Source: Streptosporangiaceae bacterium (GTDB lineage: Bacteria > Actinomycetota > Actinomycetes > Streptosporangiales > Streptosporangiaceae). Taken from it: DNA of 63,584 bases. The translations under genes and the position numbers were made by a program. Below are positions 49,851 through 58,984 of this stretch, piece by piece. Below the pieces are notes generated by a model. It made no database searches and was not told the origin of the DNA. It was given only the letters and a program-made list of their open reading frames with translations. Within the stretch, counting starts at the first letter, position 1, and each line of letters starts with the position of its first letter. Where the stretch lies: the NCBI GenBank assembly GCA_030041195.1, contig JASHOI010000013.1, positions 1 to 63,584 of the forward strand. Reading direction: 5' to 3'.

Positions 49851-50441
49851 CTATCCGGATAAGTCCTTCAGAAGGCCCTGGCGGACAACGCTGACCATGC
49901 GGTCGCTGGCGGCCGGATCCGCTGCGGTCGGCGTCCTCGCCAGGCAGCCGGTGAGGAGCGCTTTCACGTCGGCCACGTCAACGTCTTCCCGGATGGCGCC
50001 CGCCCGCTGCGCGCGGAACAGAAGGCTGCTCAGCGCCCCCATCACATCGATCCCGTCGCGCTTGGCGGCCGCCTCGAGGTCGAAGCCGGCGCCGGCCAGG
50101 GCTTCTGCCAGGCCGCGGTTCGCCGTACCTTCCGCGATGACCAGGGAGAAGAATTCGAAGAACGCGGCGCCCGGGTCGTCGCCGCGCGCGAGCTCGGCGG
50201 CCTGGTCGGCGAGCCGCCCGGCCCGGCTGAGCATGATCGCCTCGAACAGCGCTTCCTTGGTCGGAAAGTGCCTGCTGACGGTACCGGTGCCCACCCCGGC
50301 CCGGCGCGCGATTTCGTGTACGGGGACCGACAGCCCGTCGGAGGCGAAGGCCTCGACGGCCGCGTCCAGGATCAGCGCCCGGTTGCGCCGCGCGTCGGCA
50401 CGCAGCGGCCGACCCGTCTGCCCTCCTTGCGGTGAATCCAT
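49851..50441 (-). CDS. TetR-family regulator
   Basis: About 196 residues starting at ATG 50441 with helix-turn-helix LSVPVHEIARRAGVGTGTVSRHFPTKEALF, displayed here in full. The ligand domain (LADQAAELARGDDPGAAFFEFF) resembles the TetR_C_7 group. Upstream ATG 50516 would read through the operator region and is less likely. It is divergent from an SDR gene with two palindromes between them. Confidence 0.88.
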   Translation of the reverse strand: MDSPQGGQTGRPLRADARRNRALILDAAVEAFASDGLSVPVHEIARRAGVGTGTVSRHFPTKEALFEAIMLSRAGRLADQAAELARGDDPGAAFFEFFSLVIAEGTANRGLAEALAGAGFDLEAAAKRDGIDVMGALSSLLFRAQRAGAIREDVDVADVKALLTGCLARTPTAADPAASDRMVSVVRQGLLKDLSG

Positions 50442-50471
50442 GAGTCCGTGACGCTGCCTCGTCTCGCGCGG

Positions 50472-50523
50472 TTGACAAACGGGATGCACATCCCGGATAG
50501 TAATCGGGACAGCCATCCCGATT
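50472..50523 (+). promoter_or_regulatory. SDR promoter with two TetR-type palindromes
   Basis: TTGACA at 50472-50477 with GATAGT at 50496-50501 (18-base spacer) can drive the SDR gene. CGGGATG-CA-CATCCCG (50480-50495) fills the spacer, and AATCGGGA-N6-TCCCGATT (50502-50523) covers the start region. The two palindromes share GGGAT/ATCCC half-sites, so one regulator probably binds both. Confidence 0.65.
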
Positions 50524-50577
50524 GTATGTCACCGGCGCACCCGACAGCGGAGGTGCCGCAGATGAGGGGACACGATC

Positions 50578-51522
50578 ATGAGCCGCAACGGCAGTGGCCG
50601 CTGGACTGACGCCGACATTCCTGGCCTTGGCGGCAAGACGGCGGTCGTCACCGGAGCCAACACCGGCCTTGGCTTCGAGACGGCGCGAGTCCTCGCCGGG
50701 CACGGCGCGATCGTGGTCATGGCCTGCCGCGACATCGGCAAGGCCCAGCAGGCGGCCAGCCGGATCCGGGCGGCAGTGCCGGGCGCGGACGTGAACGCGG
50801 TCCACCTGGACCTCGGCTCGCTCGCCTCGATCCGCGCCACCGCCGCCCGGCTCCGCACCGACCATCCGCGGATCGACCTGCTGGTCAACAACGCGGGCGT
50901 GATGATGCCGCCGTACCGGAAGACCGAGGACGGCTTCGAGATGCAGTTCGGCACCAACCACCTCGGTCACTTCGCGCTGACCGGGCTCGTCCTTGACCGG
51001 ATGCTGGCGGTGCCCGGCTCGAGGATCGTCACGGTCAGCAGCAACGGCCACCGGATGGGGCACATCTACTTCGACGACCTCGCCTTCGAGCGCGGATACC
51101 GGCGCATGCGCGCCTACGGGCAATCCAAGCTGGCCAACCTGATGTTCACCTATGAGCTGCAGCGGCGGCTCGCAGCGACAGGCGCGGCGACGATCGCCCT
51201 GGCGGCACACCCCGGCAGCGCGTGGACCGAACTGCAGCGGTACACGCCGCTGTGGATGCGGGCGGTCGCGCGGATGACGCCCGCCCACAGTGCGGCGCTG
51301 GGCGCGCTTCCGACGCTGCGCGCCGCGGCCGATCCCGCGGCTCGGGGCGGCGAGTACTACGGCCCCGGCGGCTGGAACGAGCTGACCGGCGGCCCGGTAC
51401 GGGTCCAGTCCAGCGCGCGGTCCCACGATGCCGACGCGCAGCGCCGGCTCTGGCAGGTATCCGAGCAGCTCACCGGCGTCACGTATCACATCGCCGCGGC
51501 GACCGGCCAGCACAGCTGGTGA
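50578..51522 (+). CDS. Short-chain dehydrogenase (retinol dehydrogenase-like)
   Basis: A 314-residue SDR with TGANTGLGFETARVLAGHGA (cofactor loop), NNAGVMMPPY, and the active site with catalytic Ser (VSSNGHRMG) and YGQSKLAN. The layout matches the light-dependent or retinol dehydrogenase-like SDRs of actinobacteria. It is probably induced by the ligand of the divergent TetR regulator. Confidence 0.9.
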   Translation: MSRNGSGRWTDADIPGLGGKTAVVTGANTGLGFETARVLAGHGAIVVMACRDIGKAQQAASRIRAAVPGADVNAVHLDLGSLASIRATAARLRTDHPRIDLLVNNAGVMMPPYRKTEDGFEMQFGTNHLGHFALTGLVLDRMLAVPGSRIVTVSSNGHRMGHIYFDDLAFERGYRRMRAYGQSKLANLMFTYELQRRLAATGAATIALAAHPGSAWTELQRYTPLWMRAVARMTPAHSAALGALPTLRAAADPAARGGEYYGPGGWNELTGGPVRVQSSARSHDADAQRRLWQVSEQLTGVTYHIAAATGQHSW

Positions 51523-51571
51523 CCGCGCGGGAGCCGACCCGTCCGCCCAGATGGCCGCGGCCTGGGCCGGT

Positions 51572-52378
51572 TCACCCTGGTTCGCCAGGCCGCGCTCGCT
51601 CGAGCCAGCTCGTGACCGCACGTCCCCAGTCCTCGGGGACCTCCCAGAACGTCATGTGACCGGCCTCGAGGAACTGCATTTCGGCGGCGGGCATGGCGTC
51701 CTCAAGCTCGGCCGACAGTTCGGGCCTGGTCAGGATGTCGTGCCGGCCGGCCAGCACGAGCACGGGCTGCCGCACGCGGGCAAGCTCCGAGAGCGTGTCG
51801 TGGTCGCGGCAGGCGGCCGCGGCGGCGGCGAAGCCGCCAAGGTCGGGAGCTGGCGTGGCCCGGAACTCGCCGACGGACTCCGGCTTCGCCGCGAGATAGC
51901 CGGGCGACAGGCAGAACAGGAGCAGGCTGTCCATGAGCTGTGCGGCGAGGCCTTCCCCGGCGAGCGAGCCCCAGTGCTCGAACAGCACGCGCAGGAACGT
52001 GTCGCTGCGCCCCCATGAGTTCGACAGCACGATCCCGGAGACGTCACGGGGATGCCTGAGCACCCATTCCTGGCAGATGGCGCCGCCCATCGACGATCCG
52101 ATCGCGACGCACGGCTCCAGCCCGAGCGCCCGGTGCAGCGCGTGGGCGTCCTCGGCCAGGTCGCCGATGCGGTACGGACCCGGCGTGATCGGGCCGAGGC
52201 CGATCCCGCGGTTGTCGAACGTGACGCAGCGCCGCGTCGCGCTGAGGAAGGGCAAGACCGGTTCCCAGGACGCGTGGTCGTCCCCAAGGCCGGCGACCAG
52301 GACGACCGGCGGAGCCCCGGCGGGACCGTGGATCTCCACCGCGAAGCGCCCGCGCTCCGTATCAACGAACTCGATCAC
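51572..52378 (-). CDS. Alpha/beta hydrolase
   Basis: A 268-residue serine hydrolase with GSSMGGA (nucleophile elbow), LAGRHDILTRPE (acid) and EAGHMTFWE (histidine). The substrate is not evident; esters, lactones and ring-cleavage products are typical for this size. The start at GTG 52378 is chosen by homology of the VDTERGRFAVEIHG opener; the ribosome site is weak. Confidence 0.85.
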   Translation of the reverse strand: MIEFVDTERGRFAVEIHGPAGAPPVVLVAGLGDDHASWEPVLPFLSATRRCVTFDNRGIGLGPITPGPYRIGDLAEDAHALHRALGLEPCVAIGSSMGGAICQEWVLRHPRDVSGIVLSNSWGRSDTFLRVLFEHWGSLAGEGLAAQLMDSLLLFCLSPGYLAAKPESVGEFRATPAPDLGGFAAAAAACRDHDTLSELARVRQPVLVLAGRHDILTRPELSAELEDAMPAAEMQFLEAGHMTFWEVPEDWGRAVTSWLERARPGEPG

Positions 52379-52468
52379 CGTGCCACCCGTCCAGGTCGAT
52401 GAGGTGCTACGGACCATACAGCAGCGAGGTGATGAACCCCGCCGGCAGCCAAAGCTAAGATCCAGAGA

Positions 52469-53719
52469 ATGGACGGGCTGCCGGCCGAGAGCGCCGACGT
52501 GGTGATCATCGGCGCCGGGCCCGCGGGCCTGACCGCGGCCCGGCAGATCCGGGCGCTCGGCAACGCGTCGGTGCTCGTACTCGAGCGCGAAGCGGAGGCC
52601 GGCGGGATCCCGCGGCACAGCGACCACACCGGCTACGGGGTGCGCGACCTGCGGACCGTGCTCACCGGCCCGTCATACGCCCGCCGCCTGGCCGACCTGG
52701 CGGACCGGGCCGGCGCGGACATCAGGACCTCGACCATGGTCACCGGGTGGGCGGGCGACCGCTCGCTGCTGGTGACCAGCCCGGCGGGGCGGCGGCGGAT
52801 CGACGCGCGTGCCGTGGTTCTGGCCACCGGAGCGAGGGAACGGCCGCGCCCGGCGCGGCTGGTGCCGGGTGACCGCCCGGACGGGGTGCTCACCACCGGG
52901 CAGCTGCAGAACCTCGTGCACCTGCGCCACGCCGTGGTGGGCCGCCGCGCCGTGGTCGTCGGGGCCGAGCTGGTCAGCTGGTCCGCCGTGCTGACGCTGC
53001 GGCAGGCCGGCTGCGCGACCGCGCTGATGACCACCGAGCACGCGCCGCCGGAGTCGTACGCGGCGGTTACCCTGGCCGGGCGGATCGGGCTCGGCGTCCC
53101 GGTCACCCGGCGTACCCGGGTGAGCCGCATCATCGGGCGGGACCGGGTCCGCGCCGTTGAGCTCCTGCACCTGGACAGCGGGCAGCGGCGCGTCTTCGAC
53201 TGCGACACCGTGGTCTTCACCGGCGGCTGGATCCCCGATCACGAGCTCGCACACCTTCGCGGCCTCGAGATCGACCCGGGGCACGAGGGCCCGGTGGTGG
53301 ATTCGGCGCTGCGCACTACCGCAGCGGGCGTCTTCGGGGCCGGCAACCTGGTGCACCCCGTCGACACCGCCGACGTCGCGGCCCTGGACGGGCGGCACGT
53401 GTCCGCGCAGGTCCTGCGGTACCTGGAGAACGGGACAGCCCCGCTTCCGGCCGTGCGGGTCACCGCCGAGCCGCCGTTCACCTGGGTGAGCCCGGGGATC
53501 CTCCGCCCCGGCGACATCCCGCCGGCCCGCGGCCGTGCGCTGCTGTGGGCCACGGAGTACCGGCCGCTCCCCCGGGTCGTGATCAGGCAGCACGGCCGGG
53601 TCATCGCCCGGCGCCGGCTGCCCTGGCCGGTCTCGCCCGGGCGCGTGTTCCGTGTTCCGTGGGACCTGTTCGCCGGCGTCGATGCCGAGGCGGGCGACGT
53701 CCAAATCGGCCTTTCCTGA
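52469..53719 (+). CDS. FAD/NAD(P)-dependent oxidoreductase (HcnB/SoxA-like)
   Basis: A 416-residue flavoprotein with VVIIGAGPAGLTAARQIR (FAD), ARAVVLATGARERPRP (ATG motif), RAVVVGAELVSWSAV (second nucleotide-binding site) and GVFGAGNLVHP. The C-terminal 90 residues are extra. It resembles the FAD subunit of HcnABC and opine or sarcosine oxidase alpha-type proteins, but the cysteine-rich region and partners are missing. Function remains open. Confidence 0.83.
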   Translation: MDGLPAESADVVIIGAGPAGLTAARQIRALGNASVLVLEREAEAGGIPRHSDHTGYGVRDLRTVLTGPSYARRLADLADRAGADIRTSTMVTGWAGDRSLLVTSPAGRRRIDARAVVLATGARERPRPARLVPGDRPDGVLTTGQLQNLVHLRHAVVGRRAVVVGAELVSWSAVLTLRQAGCATALMTTEHAPPESYAAVTLAGRIGLGVPVTRRTRVSRIIGRDRVRAVELLHLDSGQRRVFDCDTVVFTGGWIPDHELAHLRGLEIDPGHEGPVVDSALRTTAAGVFGAGNLVHPVDTADVAALDGRHVSAQVLRYLENGTAPLPAVRVTAEPPFTWVSPGILRPGDIPPARGRALLWATEYRPLPRVVIRQHGRVIARRRLPWPVSPGRVFRVPWDLFAGVDAEAGDVQIGLS

Positions 53720-53801
53720 CCAGCAACGGCCCGTGCTGTCACATCGCGGCTGCCGGGCGGGTCAATGAGGCGGGACCCGTACCGACGGCAAGGAGATCAC
53801 C

Positions 53802-54275
53802 ATGGATGCCCGCCTCAACCTCCGCGGCAGCAGCGTTTCGGCCAGCTTCGGGAAGCACCTGAACGCGGCGGGCGCGGCCGTGACCGAGTCGGCCCTGCCC
53901 GCGGCCACGCAGGAGCTGGTGAAGATCAGGGCCAGCCAGATCAACGGCTGCTCCGGCTGCACCGACATGCACACCAAGGACGCGGAGCACGCCGGCGAGA
54001 GCCGGGCGCGGCTCAACCTGATCGCCGCGTGGCGGGACGCGACGGTCTTCACCGACGCCGAGCGGGCCGCCTTGGAGCTCACCGAGCAGGGCACCCGCCT
54101 CGCCGACGCGGCCGGCGGCGTCACCGACGAGGCCTGGGCGAACGCGGCCAAGCACTACGACGATGAGCAGCTCGCGGCGCTGGTGTGCCTGATCGCAGTG
54201 ATCAACACCTACAACCGCCTGAACGTCATCGTCCGTCAGCCCGCCGGCGAGTACCAGCCCGGCCAGTGGGGGTAA
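53802..54275 (+). CDS. Carboxymuconolactone decarboxylase/AhpD-like protein
   Basis: A 157-residue helical protein with the redox motif CSGCTDMHTKDA, typical of AhpD-like alkylhydroperoxidases. The two cysteines and the following His act in peroxide reduction. It lies 82 bases after the flavoprotein gene and in the same direction, though a shared promoter is unproven. Confidence 0.9.
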   Translation: MDARLNLRGSSVSASFGKHLNAAGAAVTESALPAATQELVKIRASQINGCSGCTDMHTKDAEHAGESRARLNLIAAWRDATVFTDAERAALELTEQGTRLADAAGGVTDEAWANAAKHYDDEQLAALVCLIAVINTYNRLNVIVRQPAGEYQPGQWG

Positions 54276-54342
54276 CGGCCCGCATGCCAGCGCCGCGCCA
54301 TGACGGAACCCCGGGCCGGCGGGGCTTGCGTAGGCTCGGTGT

Positions 54343-54936
54343 GTGATGCCCGACGAGCTCGTGCTGCTGCCGCTGCCGACGCTCCGCGGCAGCCGGGTCG
54401 TGCTGCGCGAGGGGCGGGAATCGGATGCCAATGACCGGCTGCGCTATCCCATCGACCCTGAGGAGGAGGACGCCTACGGCTCGGCCTGGCGGCGCGAATG
54501 GGATGGCCGCCGCTACCACACCCGGGAGACGGTGACGGGCGACGCTGGCCCCGCTGAACCCGGCAGTTACGGCTGGGCGGTCGAGCACGAAGGGCATTTT
54601 GTCGGCGGCGCCGGGCTGCGTGTCGACGCCGGGCAGCACCGTGCGACCTACACCTTGGGCCTGTTTGTGCCCGACTTGCGTGGCCACGGCCTGGGCAAGG
54701 AAATAACCCGGCTGGTGCTGGCGTGGGCCTTCGGCGAACTCGGGGTGCACCGCGTCGAGCTGGAGGTGCTGGCCGGCAATACCCGGGCCATTCGCTGCTA
54801 CCGCGCGTGCGGATTCCGCCAGGAGGGCATCCGCCGCGAGGCCGAGCTCTACCCGGATGGCTGGAAGGACTTCATCCTGATGGCCGTGCTGCAGCCCGAG
54901 TACGTGGTCAGCGCTGCGTCTGGAATGGCTCGATGA
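54343..54936 (+). CDS. GNAT-family acetyltransferase
   Basis: A 197-residue protein with the acetyl-CoA-binding VPDLRGHGLGKEITRLVLAWAF and NTRAIRCYRACGFRQEG typical of RimJ/RimL-like GNATs, and the FILMAVLQPE ending. It probably acetylates a peptide N-terminus or small amine. The start is GTG 54343 or ATG 54346. Its 3' end overlaps the convergent hydroxylase gene by 29 bases. Confidence 0.88.
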   Translation: MMPDELVLLPLPTLRGSRVVLREGRESDANDRLRYPIDPEEEDAYGSAWRREWDGRRYHTRETVTGDAGPAEPGSYGWAVEHEGHFVGGAGLRVDAGQHRATYTLGLFVPDLRGHGLGKEITRLVLAWAFGELGVHRVELEVLAGNTRAIRCYRACGFRQEGIRREAELYPDGWKDFILMAVLQPEYVVSAASGMAR

Positions 54937-55927
54937 GCTGACCGGCCATCAGCAGCAGGGCGGGGGCGGTCGCGCCGTCCTGCTCAACCGGCACCGGCCG
55001 GCCGTCAAGGCCGGTGGGCCCGACGGCGTCGCCGCGAGCGGGGAACCTCGCGCGGCCGGCCAGCATGTCCCAGATCGTCAGCACGACGCCGAGGTTGTAC
55101 TGCTGGGTCTCTGGGTCGTGGTGCAGCCGGTGGTAGGCGGGGCTCACAATCACCCGGCCCACCGGGCCGAAGGTCCAGTTCAGGTTGGCGTGCTGCAGGG
55201 TGCCGATGCATACGTAGACCGTGATCACCACCGGAGCGATCGCGCGCGTCGGCATCAGGATGGCGACCGGAACGGCCGCCAGCAGGAACCCCGTCGTGTG
55301 CATGAGCGGGTGCGCGCGGAACGACGTGAGCACGCTCAGCTCCTCCTGGCTGTGGTGCAGGGCGTGAAAGCGCCAGAGCAGATCGAGCCGGTGATCGGCG
55401 TAGTGGGCCAGCCAGTTGGCGGCGTCCATCGCCACGACGGTTATCGGGATGAGCACCCAGCCCGGCCAGTCCTGCGTCGACCGCAGCTCAATCCAGCTGG
55501 CGTGGCTGCTGATCAGCACGGCAGCCCCGACGCTGAGCAACGTCATCAGCGGGATCACCACGAGCGCGTGCAGGCCCAGGAAACACGCATCCTGGACGTG
55601 GCCGCGGGCCAGGACGCCGCGGCGCTCGGCCGGCCATATCCGCTCGCAGACCCCGGTCACCACGACCAGCACCACCAGCAGCGGGGCGGCAAGCTCGGCC
55701 CGGCCCGCCGAGAGCACCGCCTCCAGGCGGCCCTGCTTGAGCAGATCGGTGATGGCGACCCACAGGATCAGAGCCGTGACGCCGGCCACGCCAAACGAGG
55801 ACAGGCACAGCCGCCGCCACCACGCGAGCCGAGCCCCGGCCGGCCCGCCGGCGGCCGGGTCCTGGCCCACAGCAGCCAGTGGCACACGGTCAGCGGCCGG
55901 TCCGATGTCGACCTGCGAAGCAGACAC
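54908..55927 (-). CDS. Sterol desaturase/fatty acid hydroxylase family protein
   Basis: A 339-residue membrane protein with four to five TM segments and the histidine boxes HYADH, HALHHS and HRLHH that bind the di-iron centre of the fatty acid hydroxylase superfamily. It would hydroxylate a lipid at the membrane face. GTG at 55927 has GGAG five bases upstream. Confidence 0.88.
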   Translation of the reverse strand: MSASQVDIGPAADRVPLAAVGQDPAAGGPAGARLAWWRRLCLSSFGVAGVTALILWVAITDLLKQGRLEAVLSAGRAELAAPLLVVLVVVTGVCERIWPAERRGVLARGHVQDACFLGLHALVVIPLMTLLSVGAAVLISSHASWIELRSTQDWPGWVLIPITVVAMDAANWLAHYADHRLDLLWRFHALHHSQEELSVLTSFRAHPLMHTTGFLLAAVPVAILMPTRAIAPVVITVYVCIGTLQHANLNWTFGPVGRVIVSPAYHRLHHDPETQQYNLGVVLTIWDMLAGRARFPARGDAVGPTGLDGRPVPVEQDGATAPALLLMAGQLIEPFQTQR

Positions 55928-56057
55928 CACAACTCCTCGTCTCGTGCCGCAGGACACCGGGCCCGCGGCAGCAGGCACCCACCCCGCCCCCCTGACTGAA
56001 CGGGGCTGGCACCGTACCGGTTCGAAATACCGGCCCGGTACGTTCGAGGACGTGACC

Positions 56058-57080
56058 ATGGCTCGGCTCGGCCTCACCAGGCAGCAAATCGTCGCGTTCC
56101 GGCGGCACGTCGGCGCGCTGGACGAACGGCTTGCACGCGGGCCGTCCTCGCTCCGGCGTGCGGCCTGGGCTGGGCTGCAGGACAGCATGCCGCGTGCCGC
56201 GGTGCTGTCGATCCACGCGCGGGTCGAGGGCACCGAGCCCGCCACCTGGGAGGATCCGTCGCTGGTGCAGATCTGGGGACCGCGGTTCAGCGTGTTCGTG
56301 GTTCCCGCGCGCGACCTCGCGGTGTTCACGCTCGGGACGATGCCCGACGATGCCAGGGGCCGGGCACGGGCGGAGGATCTGGCCGCCCGCCTGGCCGCCC
56401 TGCTCGGCGGCACCCGGATGACCTACGGAGAGGCCGGACGCGCGCTTGGCGTGCATCACAACAGCCTCAGATACGCGGCGGCGACCGGCACGGTCCTGAT
56501 CCGCTGGGACGGCGCGCGGTCGTCGACGGTGTGGACCGTGCCGCGGCCCGAGGTCGACCCCGGCGACGCGCGTCTCGAACTCGCGCGCCGGTACCTGCAC
56601 GTCTACGGGCCCGCCACGCCGGAGTCCTTCGGCCGGTGGTCCGGGCTCGGCCGGCGGCACGCGGGCGTGGCGTTCGGGGCACTCGGCGGGTCGCTGACCC
56701 CGGTGCGGACGCCCATCGGCGAGGCGTCGATCCTCACCCGGGACGAGGCGGCCTTCCGCGCCGCCCCGGGGCCGCCGGCCGCCGCGCGGCTGCTGCCGAG
56801 CGGCGACTCTTATCTGCTGCTGCAGGGAACCGATCGCGAGCTCATGGTGCCGGACGCCGACCGCCGCCGCGAACTGTGGACCCCGCGCGTCTGGCCCGGC
56901 GGCCTCCTCGTCGGCGGGGAGATCGCTGGTACCTGGCGGCGGGCGGACACCACGATGACCGTGCAGCCCTGGCGGCGCCTGTCGGCCGCGGAACGCGACG
57001 CGGTCGCGGCGGAGGTGGACTCCCTGCCGCTGCCCGGCATCCGCGGACGCATCGCCCTGCGCTGGGACGACCGCAGTTAG
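56058..57080 (+). CDS. HTH_42/AlkZ-like winged-helix DNA glycosylase family protein
   Basis: A 340-residue protein of the winged-helix family that includes AlkZ (QRRLGL-like openers, LARRYLHVYGPATPESFGRWSGL and GGEIAGTWRRADTTMTV). AlkZ unhooks interstrand crosslinks and removes alkylated bases. Members are common in antibiotic-producing actinomycetes. The ATG at 56058 has GAGG eight bases upstream. Confidence 0.83.
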   Translation: MARLGLTRQQIVAFRRHVGALDERLARGPSSLRRAAWAGLQDSMPRAAVLSIHARVEGTEPATWEDPSLVQIWGPRFSVFVVPARDLAVFTLGTMPDDARGRARAEDLAARLAALLGGTRMTYGEAGRALGVHHNSLRYAAATGTVLIRWDGARSSTVWTVPRPEVDPGDARLELARRYLHVYGPATPESFGRWSGLGRRHAGVAFGALGGSLTPVRTPIGEASILTRDEAAFRAAPGPPAAARLLPSGDSYLLLQGTDRELMVPDADRRRELWTPRVWPGGLLVGGEIAGTWRRADTTMTVQPWRRLSAAERDAVAAEVDSLPLPGIRGRIALRWDDRS

Positions 57081-57129
57081 TTCCGCTGCGTCTGCGCGTT
57101 TACCGGCATCATCCTCATCGTCGAGATGA

Positions 57130-57399
57130 CTAGCCTGTCCCCCGCGAGCCTGCATTTTCATCGGACGCAGGACCGTCCGCGTCGCTCGCTCTCTGCGATC
57201 GGGCGTCGTCCATCTGCCGGGACTCGAGGGCGGCATTGCCCCGCTCGATGTCCTGAGCCGACCGCCCGGTTTCCTTCAGGTAGGCCTCCGTGTCATCATC
57301 GCCCCCCCGCTGTCGTCGCTTGCGTACCAACTGGGGAATGCCGATGGCTGCCCCGCCAAGCAAGAGTCCGACAACGGCGTCAACTACCGGATAGTCCAT
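57130..57399 (-). CDS. Small membrane-anchored hypothetical protein
   Basis: An 89-residue protein with one TM (VVDAVVGLLLGGAAIGIPQLV) followed by a positively charged KRRQR and a hydrophilic, serine- and aspartate-rich tail. The topology is N-outside. I do not recognise a family. The 161 bases that follow (57400-57560) hold no supportable gene. Confidence 0.55.
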   Translation of the reverse strand: MDYPVVDAVVGLLLGGAAIGIPQLVRKRRQRGGDDDTEAYLKETGRSAQDIERGNAALESRQMDDARSQRASDADGPASDENAGSRGTG

Positions 57400-57559
57400 G
57401 ACGAGCGCCTTCCCAAAAACTCCGTTCGTCCCGTTATCCCAATGCCATCACGAGTGCCTCAGCCAGTGCTACGCAGGAAAGCCTCACGGACGGCGACATC
57501 CCCGCCTTCAACCGCGAGATGCTCACCGTTTTCGCGGCGGCTCGATCCGCGGCCGGAGG

Positions 57560-58738
57560 CTAGATCCGGCGGCCCAGGCCGACATAGTTCTCGGCCAGCG
57601 AGGTCGACGCGGCCTCCGAGGTGCACACGTAGTCCCGGTAGGACTCCTGCAGCCGCCGGTCGTAGGCGTCGTAGGAATCGAAGGAGTGCAGCAGCGTCGT
57701 CATCCACCAGGAAAAGTGCTGCGCCCGCCACACCCGCCGCAGGCACGCCCGTGAGTACCCGTCCAGCAGCGCCTCCTCCCCGCTGTCGTACCAGGCGGCG
57801 AGCGCCTCGGTCAGCACGGTGACGTCGAAGGCGGCCAGGTTCAGGCCCTTGGCGCCGGTCGGCGGCACGATGTGGGCGGCGTCCCCGGCCAGGAACAGCC
57901 GCCCGTACTGCAACGGCTCGGCCACGAAGCTGCGCATCGCGGTGATGCCCTTCTCGACCACCGGGCCGGTGGACAGGCGCCAGCCGGGCACGGTCTCCAG
58001 CCGGGCTGCCAGCTCGGTCCAGATCCGGTCGTCCGGCCAGTTCGCGATGTCCTCGTCCGGTGCCACCTGCAGGTAAAAGCGGCTCAGGGTCGGGCTCCGC
58101 ATGCTGTGCAGGGCGAAGCCGCGGGGGTTGCTGGAGTAGATCAGTTCCTCCGAGGACGGCGCAACGGCGGCGAGGACCCCGAGCCAGCCGAACGGGTACT
58201 CCTTGTCAAAGAACGTCAGCACGCCCGCCGGGATCGCGTCCCGGCAGACCCCGTGGAACCCGTCACAGCCCGCGATGAAATCGGCCTCGATGACCTTGCG
58301 CTCACCCTGGTGGGTGAAGGACACCCGGGGATTGGGGCCGTCGAAACCCTCCGGCACCACGTCGGCGACCTCGAACAGGATCTCCCCGCCCGCCGCCAGC
58401 CGCGCCGCGATCAGATCCTTCACCACTTCCTGCTGGCCGTAGACGGTGATCGCGCGGCCGGGTACCAGCTTCTCGAACGCGATCCGGTGGCCCTGCCCGC
58501 CGAACCGCAGCTCGATGCCGTGATGCACCAGGCCCTCGCGCAGCATCCGGTCCCCCACGCCGGAGTCGACCAGCGTGTCGACGGTGCCCTGCTCCAGCAC
58601 GCCGGCCCGGACCCGGTGCTCGACATAGTGGCGGCTGCGGGCCTCGATCACCACGGACTCGATGCCGCGCAGGCGCAGCAGGTGCGCCAGCAGCAGCCCG
58701 GCAGGCCCGGCGCCGACAATCGCGACCTGCGTACGCAT
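57560..58738 (-). CDS. pobA: 4-hydroxybenzoate 3-monooxygenase (p-hydroxybenzoate hydroxylase)
   Basis: A 392-residue flavoprotein with GAGPAG at 9-14, HRVRAGVLEQGTVDTL, IAGCDGFHGVCR (DG motif) and GDAAHIVPPTGAKGLN (GD motif). It is highly characteristic of PobA along its length. It hydroxylates 4-hydroxybenzoate to protocatechuate with NAD(P)H and O2. No other protocatechuate genes are in the window. The divergent GntR gene and a 12-base tandem repeat upstream suggest inducible control. Confidence 0.93.
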   Translation of the reverse strand: MRTQVAIVGAGPAGLLLAHLLRLRGIESVVIEARSRHYVEHRVRAGVLEQGTVDTLVDSGVGDRMLREGLVHHGIELRFGGQGHRIAFEKLVPGRAITVYGQQEVVKDLIAARLAAGGEILFEVADVVPEGFDGPNPRVSFTHQGERKVIEADFIAGCDGFHGVCRDAIPAGVLTFFDKEYPFGWLGVLAAVAPSSEELIYSSNPRGFALHSMRSPTLSRFYLQVAPDEDIANWPDDRIWTELAARLETVPGWRLSTGPVVEKGITAMRSFVAEPLQYGRLFLAGDAAHIVPPTGAKGLNLAAFDVTVLTEALAAWYDSGEEALLDGYSRACLRRVWRAQHFSWWMTTLLHSFDSYDAYDRRLQESYRDYVCTSEAASTSLAENYVGLGRRI

Positions 58739-58782
58739 TGGGGCTCCTTCCGCGCTGGCCTCGCCGGCCTAAGCCGCGCCGG

Positions 58783-58806
58783 CGATTGAGAGGACGATTG
58801 AGAGGA
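58783..58806. repeat. Tandem 12-base repeat upstream of pobA
   Basis: CGATTGAGAGGA occurs twice head to tail (58783-58794 and 58795-58806), 45-70 bases upstream of the pobA start. Regularly spaced direct repeats in that position often bind IclR or LysR-type activators, but no such gene is adjacent; it could also be slippage. Confidence 0.4.
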
Positions 58807-58910
58807 TAGGCCCGCCACCTTCCGATTCCGAACGGCAGTGCGCATTGCGGCCAGCCGGCAGGCGAAAGCTCAGCCGGATTTCGTCAGTGCCGCCGGAGCG
58901 CGCTCCCTGG

Positions 58911-58958
58911 TACAATCCTCATATGTCTGAGGACTTGCGGCTGCCGGCGTCTGAGGAC
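58911..58958 (+). promoter_or_regulatory. GntR-gene promoter with GTCTGAGGAC operators
   Basis: TACAAT at 58911-58916 is a good -10. ATGTCTGAGGACTTG (58923-58937) sits at the expected transcription start and GTCTGAGGAC (58949-58958) repeats 16 bases further on. A third copy lies in inverted orientation at 59707-59721, so the regulator probably binds all three. Confidence 0.55.
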
Positions 58959-58984
58959 CGCCGGCTTCCGGCCGAGGCCCGGCC

